Below, in pieces: positions 8,580 to 18,182 of a DNA stretch of 64,000 bases (its first letter is position 1; each line of letters starts with the position of its first letter). This DNA is from Propionivibrio hellwigii (GTDB lineage Bacteria; Pseudomonadota; Gammaproteobacteria; Burkholderiales; Rhodocyclaceae): NCBI RefSeq assembly GCF_041770905.1, contig NZ_JBEUWX010000002.1, forward strand, positions 186,001-250,000, read 5' to 3'. Position numbers and translations under genes: made by a program. A model generated the notes under the pieces. The model saw only the letters and a program-made list of their open reading frames with translations. It did no database searches and was not told the origin of the DNA.

Positions 8580-9659
8580 TTAAGGGAGCGGTGTCGCCCG
8601 GATGAGTTCTTCGATGTCTTCCGCCTGCGCGTGTCTGCCGCCATTGACATGATGCAGGCGGTGGCGCGCGATGCCGGGCAGGACAGCCTGTATGTCTTCG
8701 GGCAAAACCATGGTACGCCCGTCGATGAAAGCCCAGGCGCGCGCGGCGCCAAGCAGGGCCAGCGCGGCGCGCGGGCTGAGTCCGTGGATAAATTTTGCGC
8801 TGTGGCGCGTGGCGGCAATCAGCGTCTGCACGTAATCGAGCAGTGCCGGTGCGACATGGATGGCTGCCGCCGCATCCTGTAAGGCGGCAAGTTGCTGTGG
8901 CCCAAGCTGGACGGACAGTTCGGGGAGGTGTTCGCGGTGGCCACCGTATTTGCCGCTGTTGGCAAGCAGCGTGCGTTCGGCGGCCGGATCGGGGTAGCCC
9001 AGCTCGATACGCATGAGAAAGCGGTCGAGCTGCGATTCGGGCAACGGAAAGGTACCGACCTGGTACGACGGATTCTGCGTGGCAATGACGAAGAATGGCT
9101 CGGGCAGGCGGCGCGTTTCGCCTTCGGCGGTGACTTGCCGTTCCTCCATGGCTTCGAGCAGGGCGCTTTGTGTCTTGGGCGTGGCGCGGTTAATTTCATC
9201 GGCGAGCAGCACCTGCGAGAACAGCGCACCGGGGATAAAGCGAAAATCGTTGCGCTCGCGGTCGAAAATCGAGATGCCGATAACGTCTGCGGGCAGCATG
9301 TCGCTGGTGAACTGAATGCGCGAGAATTGCAAGCCGAGCAGGCGTGCCAGCGTGTGCGCCAGCGTCGTCTTGCCGACGCCGGGCAAATCTTCGATCAGCA
9401 GATGGCCGCGCGCGAGCAGGCAGGCGATCGCCAGGCGAATTTGCGTTTCCTTGCCCAGGACGATGCGGCCGGCGGCGGCAATAATTTCAGTAAGAATTGC
9501 CGGGGAGGCGGGCGTGGCAGATGGGGGCTTGACCGGCGGCGCGGTCGTTTCTGGAGCGGGCATGGTGCGGGTGTTCTGGGCGTAGGCGTGGGCGGGGCTG
9601 AATGGAACGGTAAAGCGACGGGACAAATTATCGCATAACGCTTCCGGTGGCTTCTGCAT
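8580..9659 (-). CDS. MoxR-family AAA+ ATPase
   Basis: The protein is a MoxR AAA+ ATPase of up to 359 residues. Walker A is PGVGKTT (93-99), Walker B is VLLADEINRA (150-159), followed by ATQNP (sensor 1) and LSPRAALALL (sensor 2). Such ATPases remodel or insert cofactors into VWA-type partners, here presumably the DUF58 protein next to it. The start is uncertain: the first 32 residues are not typical of the family, and ATG at 9563 (MPAPETT) would give a 327-residue protein of more usual size. Neither start has a clear ribosome site. It is the first gene of the operon and is divergent from dapA. Confidence 0.9.
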   Translation of the reverse strand: MQKPPEALCDNLSRRFTVPFSPAHAYAQNTRTMPAPETTAPPVKPPSATPASPAILTEIIAAAGRIVLGKETQIRLAIACLLARGHLLIEDLPGVGKTTLAHTLARLLGLQFSRIQFTSDMLPADVIGISIFDRERNDFRFIPGALFSQVLLADEINRATPKTQSALLEAMEERQVTAEGETRRLPEPFFVIATQNPSYQVGTFPLPESQLDRFLMRIELGYPDPAAERTLLANSGKYGGHREHLPELSVQLGPQQLAALQDAAAAIHVAPALLDYVQTLIAATRHSAKFIHGLSPRAALALLGAARAWAFIDGRTMVLPEDIQAVLPGIARHRLHHVNGGRHAQAEDIEELIRATPLP

Positions 9660-9722
9660 CGTTCATGACGCATTTGCCTGCCTTCGGTTAGAATTATCGA
9701 CTCGAACCTACGGGAGCTTGTC

Positions 9723-10610
9723 ATGAAGATGATTACGGGATCTCTTGTTGCGCTGATTACGCCGATGCTTGAAGACGGCAGTCTGGATTTTGCATCATTG
9801 CGGCAATTGGTCGACCACCATGTCAAGGAAGGGACCGACGCCATTGTCGTGGTCGGCACGACAGGCGAGTCGCCGACGGTCAATTTCGATGAACATCATG
9901 ATCTGATCAGAGTCGTGGTAGAGCAGGCCGCCGGGCGAATCCCCGTCGTTGCCGGTACGGGCGCCAATTCGACTGCGGAGGCCATTGACCTGACCGAGTA
10001 TGCCAAAAAGGTCGGCGCCGATGCGGCGCTTTCCGTCGCGCCTTATTACAACAAGCCGACACAGGAAGGGATGTATCGCCATTTCAGGACGATTGCCGAA
10101 GCGGTCGACATTCCGCTCATCCTTTACAACGTGCCGGGGCGCACGGTTGCCGATCTGGCCAATGACACGACGCTGCGCCTGGCGCAAATTCCCAACATCG
10201 TCGGCGTCAAGGACGCAACCGGCAATTTCGATCGCGGCTGTGAACTGATCGCCCGTGCGCCGAAGGATTTCGCGGTGTATAGCGGCGATGACGCTACGGC
10301 GATTGCTTTGATGCTGATGGGCGGTAAAGGGGATATTTCCGTGGTGGCGAACGTTGCGCCGCGTCTGATGCACGAAATGTGTGCGGCAGCGCTGCAAGGC
10401 GATCTCGCCAAAGCGCGCGAATTGCATTTCCGCCTGCACGGTCTGCATCGCCAGCTTTTCTGTGAGGCCAATCCGATTCCGGTCAAGTGGGCGTGCAAGG
10501 AAATCGGACTGACCCCGGCGGACGGTATCCGTCTGCCGCTAACGCCGCTTTCGCCCGAGTGCCATGAGCGTGTCCGCGCCGCCTTGCGGCAGGCCGGCCT
10601 ACTTGCCTAA
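9723..10610 (+). CDS. dapA: 4-hydroxy-tetrahydrodipicolinate synthase
   Basis: The 295-residue enzyme condenses pyruvate with aspartate semialdehyde, the first step special to lysine and diaminopimelate synthesis. Family residues are in place: GTTGESPT (45-52), Tyr109 in APYYNKP, Tyr135 in LYNVPGR, and the Schiff-base Lys163 in GVKDATG. The length matches E. coli DapA. GGGAG lies 7 bases before the ATG. It is followed 19 bp later by bamC, the usual betaproteobacterial (and E. coli) order. Confidence 0.97.
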   Translation: MKMITGSLVALITPMLEDGSLDFASLRQLVDHHVKEGTDAIVVVGTTGESPTVNFDEHHDLIRVVVEQAAGRIPVVAGTGANSTAEAIDLTEYAKKVGADAALSVAPYYNKPTQEGMYRHFRTIAEAVDIPLILYNVPGRTVADLANDTTLRLAQIPNIVGVKDATGNFDRGCELIARAPKDFAVYSGDDATAIALMLMGGKGDISVVANVAPRLMHEMCAAALQGDLAKARELHFRLHGLHRQLFCEANPIPVKWACKEIGLTPADGIRLPLTPLSPECHERVRAALRQAGLLA

Positions 10611-10629
10611 TTTTTTCAGGATTTTTTCG

Positions 10630-11754
10630 ATGAAAGTTGTTGTGTCGCGTGTTGCGCTTTATGCTGCGGCCGGGATTCTCGCCGGTTGCAGCACATTCCA
10701 GTTCGAAACGAAAAAAATTGATTACAAATCGGCCTCATCGAACAAGGTGTCGCCCCTTGAAATCCCCCCGGATCTGACTTCGCCGACGCGCGATAATCGT
10801 TACGTCATTCCCGAAAACGGGCGCGGCGCGACGACTTTTTCGCAGTATGCGAGTGAGCGCGCCGTGGGACAACCGAGCGAGGTGTTGCCGAATGTGGAAA
10901 AAATCCGCATCGAACGTTCGGGGAGTCAGCGCTGGCTGGTTGTTGCCGAGTCACCGGACAAACTCTGGGATCAGATCAAGGATTTCTGGCGGGAAATCGG
11001 CTTTGTCATCAATGTCGAGCGACCCGAAGCAGGGGTGATGGAAACCGACTGGGCGGAAAACCGCGCCAAGATCAACCAGGATTTTATTCGCAACATGCTG
11101 GGCAAGGTGCTTGATTCGCTCTATTCGACGCCGGAGCGGGATAAATTCCGCACCCGTCTGGAACCGGGGAGTGAGCCGGGGACGACCGATATTTTCATCA
11201 GCCATCGCGGCATGTATGAAATTTTTACGACGGAGGGACGGGATACGACCCGCTGGCAGCCGCGTCCGGCCGATCCGGATCTGGAAGCCGAAATGTTGCG
11301 CCGCCTGATGGTGCGTCTGGGGTCGGATCAGAAACGTGCTGAAACGGAGCTGGCTGCCGCCAAGGCGAACATTCCCGAACGTGTCCGCCTGGTGAAGGAC
11401 GGCGGCGCCGGAACATTGGAAATGCAGGAAGCGTTTGATCGGGCATGGCGGCGCGTCGGGCTGGCGCTCGACCGCGTCGGCTTTACCGTCGAAGATCGCG
11501 ATCGTTCGAACGGCCTGTACTTCGTTCGCTATGTCGATCCGGAGGCGGCGGAGCGTAATAAACCCGACGGCGGCCTGCTCTCCAAACTGGCGTTCTGGCG
11601 TTCCTCTGCGCCGCCGCAACAAACGGCGTATCGCATCCAGGTGAAAACCGTCGGCGCGGCGACCACCGTGCAGGTGCTCTCTGGTGAGGGGGGCGCAGAT
11701 CAAAGTGATACGGCCAAACAGATCATCCGCCTGCTCTTTGAACAGTTGAAGTGA
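10630..11754 (+). CDS. bamC: Outer membrane assembly lipoprotein BamC
   Basis: The 374-residue lipoprotein belongs to the BAM complex, which inserts beta-barrel proteins into the outer membrane. The signal peptide ends in the lipobox LAGC (Cys at residue 18). The N-terminal lasso-like stretch, SPLEIPPDLTSPTRDNRYVIP, is typical of BamC. Two helix-grip domains follow. I start it at ATG 10630 because this directly precedes the signal peptide; the frame is open further upstream but there overlaps dapA. The gene ends in an overlap (TGATG) with the next one, so the two are translationally coupled. Confidence 0.93.
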   Translation: MKVVVSRVALYAAAGILAGCSTFQFETKKIDYKSASSNKVSPLEIPPDLTSPTRDNRYVIPENGRGATTFSQYASERAVGQPSEVLPNVEKIRIERSGSQRWLVVAESPDKLWDQIKDFWREIGFVINVERPEAGVMETDWAENRAKINQDFIRNMLGKVLDSLYSTPERDKFRTRLEPGSEPGTTDIFISHRGMYEIFTTEGRDTTRWQPRPADPDLEAEMLRRLMVRLGSDQKRAETELAAAKANIPERVRLVKDGGAGTLEMQEAFDRAWRRVGLALDRVGFTVEDRDRSNGLYFVRYVDPEAAERNKPDGGLLSKLAFWRSSAPPQQTAYRIQVKTVGAATTVQVLSGEGGADQSDTAKQIIRLLFEQLK

Positions 11755-12518
11755 TGCGCTTTGCCTCGCTGGGCAGCGGCAGCCGAGGCAATGCGCTGGT
11801 TGTTGAGTCCGGCGCGACGCGCATTCTGGTCGACTGCGGTTTCTCTACGCGTGTGACGCTGACGCGCTTGGCGCGTCTGGGCTTGGCGCCTGAAGATATC
11901 GACGCCGTGCTGGTGACGCATGAACACAGTGATCATCTGCATGGCGTCGCCGGTTTTTGCGGCCGTTTCGGCATCCCTGTTTTTCTCACGCATGGTACGC
12001 ATATCGCACTACCCGATGCGTGCGGGCGTTTACCGGAACATCGGCTGATCGACAGTCACCGTCCGTTTGCCATTAATGACCTGCATATTCAGCCATTTCC
12101 TGTACCGCATGATGCGCGCGAACCCGTACAGTTCGTTTTTTCCGACGGTGATGTGCAACTGGGCGTACTGACCGACTGCGGCACAGTCACGGCGCATATC
12201 ATGGCCATGCTGAAAAAATGCGATGCGCTGGTGCTGGAATGCAACCATGATGCCGATCTGCTGGCTGCTTCACGCTATCCGTTCGTTCTCAGGCAGCGCA
12301 TTGCCGGCGATTACGGTCATCTTGGCAATCACCAGGCGGCGGAGCTGCTGGAGCGCATCGAGCAAGGCCGGCTACGGCACGTCGTTGCCGCGCATCTGAG
12401 CGAGGAAAGCAATCGCCCTAAACTGGCTGCCGCTGCACTGGCGGAGGCGCTGAACTGCACGGCGGACTGGATCGGCGTTGCCGACCAGGAATCCGGCTGC
12501 GACTGGCGGCAGATTTAA
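11754..12518 (+). CDS. Metallo-beta-lactamase fold hydrolase, YycJ/WalJ type
   Basis: The 254-residue cytosolic protein has the metal-binding motif HEHSDH (56-61), the N-terminal LGSGSRGNA typical of the YycJ/WalJ group, and further metal ligands in PHDAREP and LTDCG. The gene overlaps the bamC stop by one base. In betaproteobacteria this gene usually follows dapA-bamC. Homologues have been linked to DNA repair exonuclease or cell-wall coordination roles; which applies here is not visible. Repeats and no gene follow for 1 kb. Confidence 0.9.
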   Translation: MRFASLGSGSRGNALVVESGATRILVDCGFSTRVTLTRLARLGLAPEDIDAVLVTHEHSDHLHGVAGFCGRFGIPVFLTHGTHIALPDACGRLPEHRLIDSHRPFAINDLHIQPFPVPHDAREPVQFVFSDGDVQLGVLTDCGTVTAHIMAMLKKCDALVLECNHDADLLAASRYPFVLRQRIAGDYGHLGNHQAAELLERIEQGRLRHVVAAHLSEESNRPKLAAAALAEALNCTADWIGVADQESGCDWRQI

Positions 12519-12940
12519 CAAAGGTCTGCCCGCAACCCCGCGTGAATAGGGCATCTCCGGGCAGGCGCCTCTGGAACCCTTATCAATAAAGGGCTTCCAG
12601 ATAGGCACCTCTGAAACCTTTATAAATAAAGGGCTGGCAGGCAGGGGTGCCGGAGATGCCCTAAATACGCGGGCTTCAGGCCACCGCTTTTTGGAAATGC
12701 GCCTGCGCTTTTTTTATCTTTTTTCCCTCTCCTAAAGGGCGAGAGGCTATTCGGGTGCTCTGAACCTCGCGTAGATAAAGTTGCTCTGGGTAGGTGCCTC
12801 TGAAGCCCTTATAAATAGGGTGTTTGCGAGCAGGGTCCCCGGAGATGCCCTGTTTACGCGGGCTAGCGGGCAGGTACCCTAAAACAAAAAATAAGAATCG
12901 CCACAGCATGCGCTTTGATTTCTACCGTTGGAGCTTTTTT
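12519..12940. repeat. Modular short GC-rich intergenic repeats
   Basis: The stretch is a run of 25-40 bp modules made of short inverted arms such as CCCTTATAAATAAAGGG, linked by variants of CGGGCAGGCGCCTCTGGAA and ending in ACGCGGGCT-like blocks. The same modules recur in at least fifteen other intergenic gaps of the window, in either orientation. Open frames read through them but give repetitive, family-less peptides, so I do not call genes. Confidence 0.75.
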
Positions 12941-12945
12941 GAATC

Positions 12946-13140
12946 TGTAGCGCTGAGCGGCAGCGCGCCCCGCTGACTTTCTTTGCCTCGCCAAAGAAAG
13001 TCAGCAAAGAAAGGCGACCCCAGGCGCAGAAGACTCCTTGTCGCGGGTTGCTTGGCGGCGGGCTTGATTAACACGCTGCGCTCAGACAATCAAGCACTTG
13101 ATTCCGCCAATTCGCCCCGCGCCTGCGGCTGCGCCTAAGG
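12946..13140. repeat. About 190-bp dispersed repeat (R2), copy 1
   Basis: It starts near GCGCTGAGCGGCAGCGCG, contains a hairpin with arms GACTTTCTTTG / CAAAGAAAGTC, and ends in a GCGCCTGCGGCTGCGCC block. A second copy at 54867-55060 keeps the same order with roughly 85-90 percent identity by eye and shares the hairpin. It has no open frame. It is probably a non-autonomous mobile or REP-like element. Confidence 0.75.
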
Positions 13141-13399
13141 GGTTTTAGGGTTCTCCGTTGTTACCGTATGCACAAAGGGACATACCCGGAAGCCGCGTCG
13201 ATAAAGATGTTCTAGGTGGGTGTTCCGAACCCCGCATGGAGTGGGCGTTTCCGGGCCGGAGCCCCTGAAACCCTTATAAATAGGGCGCTTGCGAGCAGGG
13301 TCCCCGGAGATGCCCTGTTTCCGCGGGCTAGCGGGCATCTCCTCTGAAACGCCCTAAATACGCGGGGTTCAGGGCACCCATATTTGAGATGCCCAAAAA
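13141..13399. repeat. Modular short GC-rich intergenic repeats
   Basis: The same module family as at 12519-12940 occurs here, including CCCTTATAAATAGGGCG and CCGGAGATGCCCTGTTT blocks. It lies directly between the R2 repeat and two Correia-like elements, so three repeat families are stacked in one gap. No gene is supported. Confidence 0.7.
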
Positions 13400-13566
13400 T
13401 ATAGCGGCTCGACTTTGCCAAAAGGCAAGGCGAGCCAACGCCGTATTTTGGCGAAGGGAGCCGCTATGGCTTGACTTTGCAAAAGACAAGGCGGTAAGCC
13501 GCAGGCAGTACGAGCAGTACGGCAAGGCGAAGCCAACGAAGTATTTTGGCGAAGGAAGCCGCTATA
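13400..13566. mobile_element. Two fused Correia-like palindromic elements
   Basis: An internally deleted copy (13400-13467) and a full-length copy (about 13460-13566) share one terminus. Each starts TATAGCGGCT or its equivalent and ends AGCCGCTAT, with inner arms TTTGCCAAAA / TATTTTGGCGAA. The full copy has the central GCAGGCAGTACGAGCAGTACG. It ends 6 bases before the stop of the leftward DUF192 gene and could act as its terminator. Confidence 0.8.
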
Positions 13567-13572
13567 CAAAGA

Positions 13573-14052
13573 TCAGCGGGGGGGCGGCGCCTTGCCGATG
13601 CCGCCGATACGTTGGCCTGCCCGGATGCCTTTGCTGGCGAACCAGCCTGAATTCATTTCCAGCGCAAAGTGTGCTGGTGCGCTTGCGCAATGATTTTTTT
13701 CCGTTTGCGGTTGCATGTTCTCAATGTTGAGGATCTTGCCTTCTGCGTCGAGAAAGGCGACGGAAAGGGGAATCAGTGTATTGCGCATCCACATGCAATG
13801 GCGGTCGGCGACGGGGAACACGAAAAGCATGCCGTGATTGACCGGCAGGTGCTTGCGCTGCATGAGTCCCTGCATACGTGTTGGCTGGTCGGCGGCAATT
13901 TCCGCTTCAATGCGGTGGATGCCGGCGTTCAGCGCCAGGTAGGGCGCTGTCGTCTGCTGTGCGCCCGCTAGCGGTGTGATCGACGCGGTCAGCACACCCA
14001 GACATATGCGGGAGAAAGTCATTGGCAAATGCGGGAATCTCGATAACAGCAT
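13573..14052 (-). CDS. DUF192 family exported protein
   Basis: The product is up to 159 residues. A signal peptide (about residues 11-31, ending LAGAQ) is followed by a DUF192 domain, recognisable from TRMQGLMQRKHLPVNHGMLF and WMRNTLIPLSVAFLDAEG. ATG at residue 11 (13602-13604 from the left end would be internal; the start lies at 14022) gives a more usual signal peptide. DUF192 proteins are small and often periplasmic, of unknown role. It has no operon partner here. Confidence 0.85.
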   Translation of the reverse strand: MLLSRFPHLPMTFSRICLGVLTASITPLAGAQQTTAPYLALNAGIHRIEAEIAADQPTRMQGLMQRKHLPVNHGMLFVFPVADRHCMWMRNTLIPLSVAFLDAEGKILNIENMQPQTEKNHCASAPAHFALEMNSGWFASKGIRAGQRIGGIGKAPPPR

Positions 14053-14352
14053 GGTGATCTCGTTTAGCGGAATATGAAGTAAAAAAGTTCGGGATGAAAT
14101 GCCCCAAATCTATGGTCGATGGACAGGGTTTGCGACCGGCATTTTATGCGATTGGCGCCGGTTGGGCGTGAATGTCTGCCTTGATTCTGCCGTGATGCGA
14201 AAGTGCCTCCGGCGCGGGAGGTCTCGGTTTATCGCGCCATGATGTCGGCCGGTAGGCTGAACTTTTTTCGGACGGGTGTAATCTCGTATACAGCAGATAT
14301 GCCGGCCAGGCTGGCCGGCGTAAAAATAAGCCAAGGAATCTCCGCAAAATGG
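14053..14352. other. Intergenic region without a recognisable gene
   Basis: The gap lies between the divergent DUF192 gene and the tRNA-Asp promoter. The short open frames here lack ribosome sites and family features. I see no repeats of the families found elsewhere. Confidence 0.4.
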
Positions 14353-14381
14353 TTTACAGCCTGCCGGCAAACCGGTATAGT
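14353..14381 (+). promoter_or_regulatory. Promoter for tRNA-Asp
   Basis: TTTACA (14353-14358), a 17-bp spacer and TATAGT (14376-14381) make a good sigma-70 promoter. The mature tRNA begins 37 bases after the -10 box. Confidence 0.7.
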
Positions 14382-14417
14382 TCGCCCCCGCTGTGGTGTG
14401 GCAATGCCGCAGTGACT

Positions 14418-14494
14418 GGAGTGGTAGTTCAGTTGGTTAGAATACCGGCCTGTCACGCCGGGGGTCGCGGGTTCGAGTCCCGTCCACTCCGCCA
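14418..14494 (+). tRNA. tRNA-Asp (GTC)
   Basis: The 77-base cloverleaf has acceptor arms GGAGTGG / CCACTCC, anticodon GTC (14452-14454), the TTCGAGT T-loop and an encoded CCA end. Nothing abnormal was seen. Confidence 0.97.
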
Positions 14495-14500
14495 GTTCTG

Positions 14501-14530
14501 AAAAGGGCGCCGAAGTTTCGGCGCCCTTTT
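14501..14530 (+). terminator. Hairpin terminator after tRNA-Asp
   Basis: The inverted repeat AAAAGGGCGCCGAA / TTCGGCGCCCTTTT begins 7 bases after the tRNA and ends in four T. It should separate the tRNA from glmM and may work in both directions. Confidence 0.85.
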
Positions 14531-14659
14531 GCGTTTCCGGCGACTGGGTTTATTCGTGACGGCGCATGGGCGGCGACACGGCCATTTTGTCATACGCTTG
14601 CAGTACTATCCCGCTGTACAGCTCGTGGCATGGGCTGGTGTCAGGCAAAGAGAGTAGCG

Positions 14660-16012
14660 ATGAGCAAAAAATATTTTGGAACCGATGGTGTGCGTGGGCG
14701 CGTGGGCCAATCACCGATTACCCCGGATTTTGTGATGCGCCTGGGGTACGCCGCCGGCAACGTTCTGCGTGAAAAGACCCCCGATGGTGAGCGGCCGGCC
14801 GTATTGATCGGCAAGGATACGCGGGTTTCCGGCTATATGCTGGAGGCGGCGCTGGAAGCGGGTTTTTCGGCAGCGGGCGTCGATGTCTGCCTGGTTGGAC
14901 CCATGCCGACGCCCGCCGTGGCGTATCTGACGCGGGCGCTGCGCCTGCAGGCCGGCGTTGTCATTTCCGCCTCGCATAATCCGTTCTACGATAACGGCAT
15001 CAAATTTTTCTCGGCGCACGGAACCAAGCTGGACGATGCGTTTGAGGCGCAGATCGAAGCAGGTATCGACGCGCCGATTGGCTGCGTATCTTCGCCCGAG
15101 CTGGGACGCGCGCGCCGGATTACCGATGCGGCGGGTCGTTATATCGAGTTCTGCAAAAGCACGTTCCCCAACGATTTTGATCTGCGTGGTCTGAAAATCG
15201 CCCTGGATTGCGCCAACGGCGCGGCGTATCACATCGCCCCGCATGTGTTTCATGAACTGGGCGCAGAGGTGACGTCCATCGGCGTTGAACCCAATGGTCT
15301 TAACATCAACCAGAATGTTGGCGCCACCTCGCTACAGGCGCTGCGTGATGCGGTTCTGGCGCAGCGTGCGCACTTCGGTCTGGCTTTTGATGGCGATGCG
15401 GATCGTTTGATGGTCGTAGGCGGCAATGGTCAAGTCTATGATGGCGACCAGATTCTGCTGGCGATCGTATGCAGCCGTCTGCGGCATGGGCCGGTGACCG
15501 GCGTTGCCGGAACCCTGATGACCAATCTGGCTTTCGAACATGCGCTGGCTGAACGGGGCATTGCCTTTGCCCGCGCCCGGGTAGGCGACCGTTATGTGAT
15601 GGAAATGTTGAGCGAAAAGGGCTGGTTGTTTGGCGGTGAAAACTCCGGACATATTCTTTGCCTGGACCGACAGACGACGGGCGATGGTATCGTTTCGGCC
15701 CTGCAGCTGCTGACGGCGCTGCGCGAAGAAGGCGTCAGTATGGATGCCCTGCTTGGGCGCTTGCGCTTGTATCCGCAGGTGCTGATCAATGTGCCGCTGC
15801 GCCCCGGTTTCAGCTTGCACGATGAACCGCGTATTGCGGCGGCTCAGCGCGATGTCGAAACGACTCTGGCGGGAGGAGGGCGCGTATTACTGCGTCCTTC
15901 CGGCACCGAACCGCTATTGCGCGTGATGGTTGAAGGTCGTGACGAAGGCAAGGTGCGCGCCGCGGCTGAGTTTCTGGCGGACGCTGTGCGCGAAGCGATG
16001 GGCGGAGCGTAA
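14660..16012 (+). CDS. glmM: Phosphoglucosamine mutase
   Basis: The 450-residue enzyme converts glucosamine-6-phosphate to glucosamine-1-phosphate on the way to UDP-GlcNAc. The N-terminus KKYFGTDGVRG, the active-site phosphoserine (Ser105 in ISASHNP) and the Mg site DGDADR are intact, as is the C-terminal phosphate-binding RPSGTEPLLRVM. The start is ATG 14660; the frame stays open 30 bases further up but those codons are not family-like. In many proteobacteria folP precedes glmM; here a tRNA and terminator do, so it seems to have its own promoter. Confidence 0.96.
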   Translation: MSKKYFGTDGVRGRVGQSPITPDFVMRLGYAAGNVLREKTPDGERPAVLIGKDTRVSGYMLEAALEAGFSAAGVDVCLVGPMPTPAVAYLTRALRLQAGVVISASHNPFYDNGIKFFSAHGTKLDDAFEAQIEAGIDAPIGCVSSPELGRARRITDAAGRYIEFCKSTFPNDFDLRGLKIALDCANGAAYHIAPHVFHELGAEVTSIGVEPNGLNINQNVGATSLQALRDAVLAQRAHFGLAFDGDADRLMVVGGNGQVYDGDQILLAIVCSRLRHGPVTGVAGTLMTNLAFEHALAERGIAFARARVGDRYVMEMLSEKGWLFGGENSGHILCLDRQTTGDGIVSALQLLTALREEGVSMDALLGRLRLYPQVLINVPLRPGFSLHDEPRIAAAQRDVETTLAGGGRVLLRPSGTEPLLRVMVEGRDEGKVRAAAEFLADAVREAMGGA

Positions 16013-16157
16013 GGTTTTGGATGCCCGGTCTCTTGGCTTGTCGGGATGGCGGTAGCGGCGGTGACAGCAAAGAATAGTCTGCCATCTGACAAGGCAATGC
16101 GGCAGATAAAGGTCTCCCACGAGAGGACTCCTACGAGGAAAAACAGAATAGGGAATC

Positions 16158-18020
16158 ATGCTGAATTTTTTTGAGCGATGGACGCAGCCTTTTCCGGCTT
16201 CCAGCCCGGATCTTCCGCCCCGGTCGCTGTTTGCCTTTTGTCGTTACTATGCCCGCGGCTTCATCACGCCGGTCATTCTGGTCGGCATTTGCAGCTTCCT
16301 GCTGGCGGCTATGGAAGTCTCACTGTTTGCCTTCATGGGCAAAATTGTGGACTGGCTCTCCGCCGCCAATCGTGAAACCTTTCTTTCCGATGAAAAATGG
16401 CGGCTGACTGCGATGGCCGTGGTGCTGTTGCTGCTGTTGCCGCTGGCGCATTTGCTGGCCTCATTGGTGCGCCATCAGTCGCTGATGGGTAATTTCCCGA
16501 TGTCCGTGCGCTGGCGGATGCATAACTACCTGCTTGGCCAGAGCATGAGTTTTTATCAGGATGAATTTGCCGGCCGCATTTCGACGAAGGTGATGCAAAC
16601 GGCGTTGGCCGTACGTGAGCTGGTGCTCAAGATCATGGATGTCATGGTCTATGTGGCGGTTTACTTCCTCTCCATGTTCGTGCTGCTGGGTAGCATTCAC
16701 AAATATCTGCTGGCGCCGATCCTGGCCTGGTTTGTCGCCTATGCCTGCCTGCAATGGTATTTCATCCCGCGGCTCAAGCAGGTTTCGCAGGAGCAGGCGC
16801 ATGCCCGCTCGACGATGACCGGCCGGATTACGGATGCCTACACCAACATCTCCACGGTCAAGCTCTTTGCGCACACCCGGCGCGAATCGCAGTACGCCCG
16901 TGATTCGATGGACGGATTCCTGCAAACGGTCTATCGCCAGTTCCGGCTGGTCACGTATCTGGATATCCTGATGGGTTGCATCAATTACCTGCTGATTTTT
17001 TCGGTGACTGCGGCGGGACTGAGCTTGTGGATCGACGACCGGGTTGGCGCGGGCGCGGTCGCCGTGGCGGTGTCACTGGCTTTGCGGCTCAATGGCATGT
17101 CGCACTGGATCATGTGGGAAGTGAGCAGCCTGTTCGAGCAGGTCGGTACGGTCGCCGACGGTATGAATATGCTCGGATTGCCCCGTGCGGTGCAGGATGC
17201 ACCCGACGCCCGGCCGCTGACGGTCAGCGCCGGTGATATCCGCTTTGAGGATATGAGCTTCAGCTATCGACGCCGCGTGGCCGGAAATGCCGAAGAAGGA
17301 TCGCACTTGTCCGTCATCGAGCATCTGGATCTACATATCCGGCCGGGCGAGAAAATCGGCCTGGTCGGGCGCAGCGGCGCGGGAAAATCGACGCTGGTCA
17401 ATGCGTTGCTGCGTTTCTATGATGTGCAGTCCGGCCGCATCCTGATTGACGGGCAGGACATCGCCCATGTGACGCAGGATAGCCTGCGCCGCCATATCGC
17501 CATGGTGACGCAGGACACCTCACTGCTCCACCGCTCGGTGCGCGAAAACATTCTCTATGGCAAGCCTGGGGCGAGCGAGGCGGAGCTATGGCGCGCCATC
17601 GAACAGGCCGAGGCGGCGGAATTCATCGAAACGCTGGCTGATCCGCAGGGCAATCACGGACTCGATGCCCAGGTCGGCGAGCGTGGCGTCAAACTCTCCG
17701 GCGGGCAGCGCCAGCGCATCGCCATTGCCCGCGTGTTGCTGAAAGACGCTCCCATCCTGATTCTGGATGAGGCCACTTCGGCGCTGGATAGCGAAGTCGA
17801 AGCGGCGATACAGGAAAGTCTGAATACCCTGATGCGCGGCAAGACGGTGATCGCCATTGCGCACCGATTATCGACGATTGCCCGCATGGATCGGCTGGTC
17901 GTGCTTGATGCCGGGCAGATCGTCGAACAGGGCAGCCATGCGGAACTGCTGGCGAAAAATGGCATCTACGCCCGGCTCTGGTCGCGGCAAACAGGCGGGT
18001 ATCTGGGGCAAGACGATTGA
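16158..18020 (+). CDS. ABC transporter, fused membrane and ATPase domains
   Basis: The 620-residue half-transporter has about six membrane helices in residues 35-315 and an ATPase domain after 355. Walker A is GRSGAGKST (404-412), the signature is LSGGQRQR (513-520), and Walker B is ILILDEATSALD. The Q-loop (VTQDTSLL) and H-loop (IAHRLSTIA) are present. This is the MsbA/MdlB-like exporter layout, working as a homodimer or with a partner not encoded nearby. The substrate cannot be inferred. It lies 145 bp after glmM without an obvious link. Confidence 0.9.
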   Translation: MLNFFERWTQPFPASSPDLPPRSLFAFCRYYARGFITPVILVGICSFLLAAMEVSLFAFMGKIVDWLSAANRETFLSDEKWRLTAMAVVLLLLLPLAHLLASLVRHQSLMGNFPMSVRWRMHNYLLGQSMSFYQDEFAGRISTKVMQTALAVRELVLKIMDVMVYVAVYFLSMFVLLGSIHKYLLAPILAWFVAYACLQWYFIPRLKQVSQEQAHARSTMTGRITDAYTNISTVKLFAHTRRESQYARDSMDGFLQTVYRQFRLVTYLDILMGCINYLLIFSVTAAGLSLWIDDRVGAGAVAVAVSLALRLNGMSHWIMWEVSSLFEQVGTVADGMNMLGLPRAVQDAPDARPLTVSAGDIRFEDMSFSYRRRVAGNAEEGSHLSVIEHLDLHIRPGEKIGLVGRSGAGKSTLVNALLRFYDVQSGRILIDGQDIAHVTQDSLRRHIAMVTQDTSLLHRSVRENILYGKPGASEAELWRAIEQAEAAEFIETLADPQGNHGLDAQVGERGVKLSGGQRQRIAIARVLLKDAPILILDEATSALDSEVEAAIQESLNTLMRGKTVIAIAHRLSTIARMDRLVVLDAGQIVEQGSHAELLAKNGIYARLWSRQTGGYLGQDD

Positions 18021-18039
18021 CCTGCCCGGCGTGTTCCGG

Positions 18040-18182
18040 AAAAGTGGCTGCCCTGAAGTCCTTGTATTTTGGACGTCTCAGAGGATGTGCTCTGAAGCCC
18101 TTTATTTATAAGGGTTCCAGCGGTGCCTGTCCGGAAACGCCCTATCCACGCGGACTTCAGAGGCAGTGCCTGTCCGCACGCT
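18040..18182. repeat. Modular short GC-rich intergenic repeats
   Basis: Modules such as GCCCTTTATTTATAAGGGTT and CCGGAAACGCCCTATCCACG match those in other gaps of the window. They fill most of the space between the convergent ABC exporter and sodB genes. Confidence 0.65.

Noticed and set aside
12676..13569. Several overlapping minus-strand frames of 60-85 codons
   Set aside because: They run through the modular and palindromic repeats, give the same peptide phrases in unrelated gaps, and lack ribosome sites.
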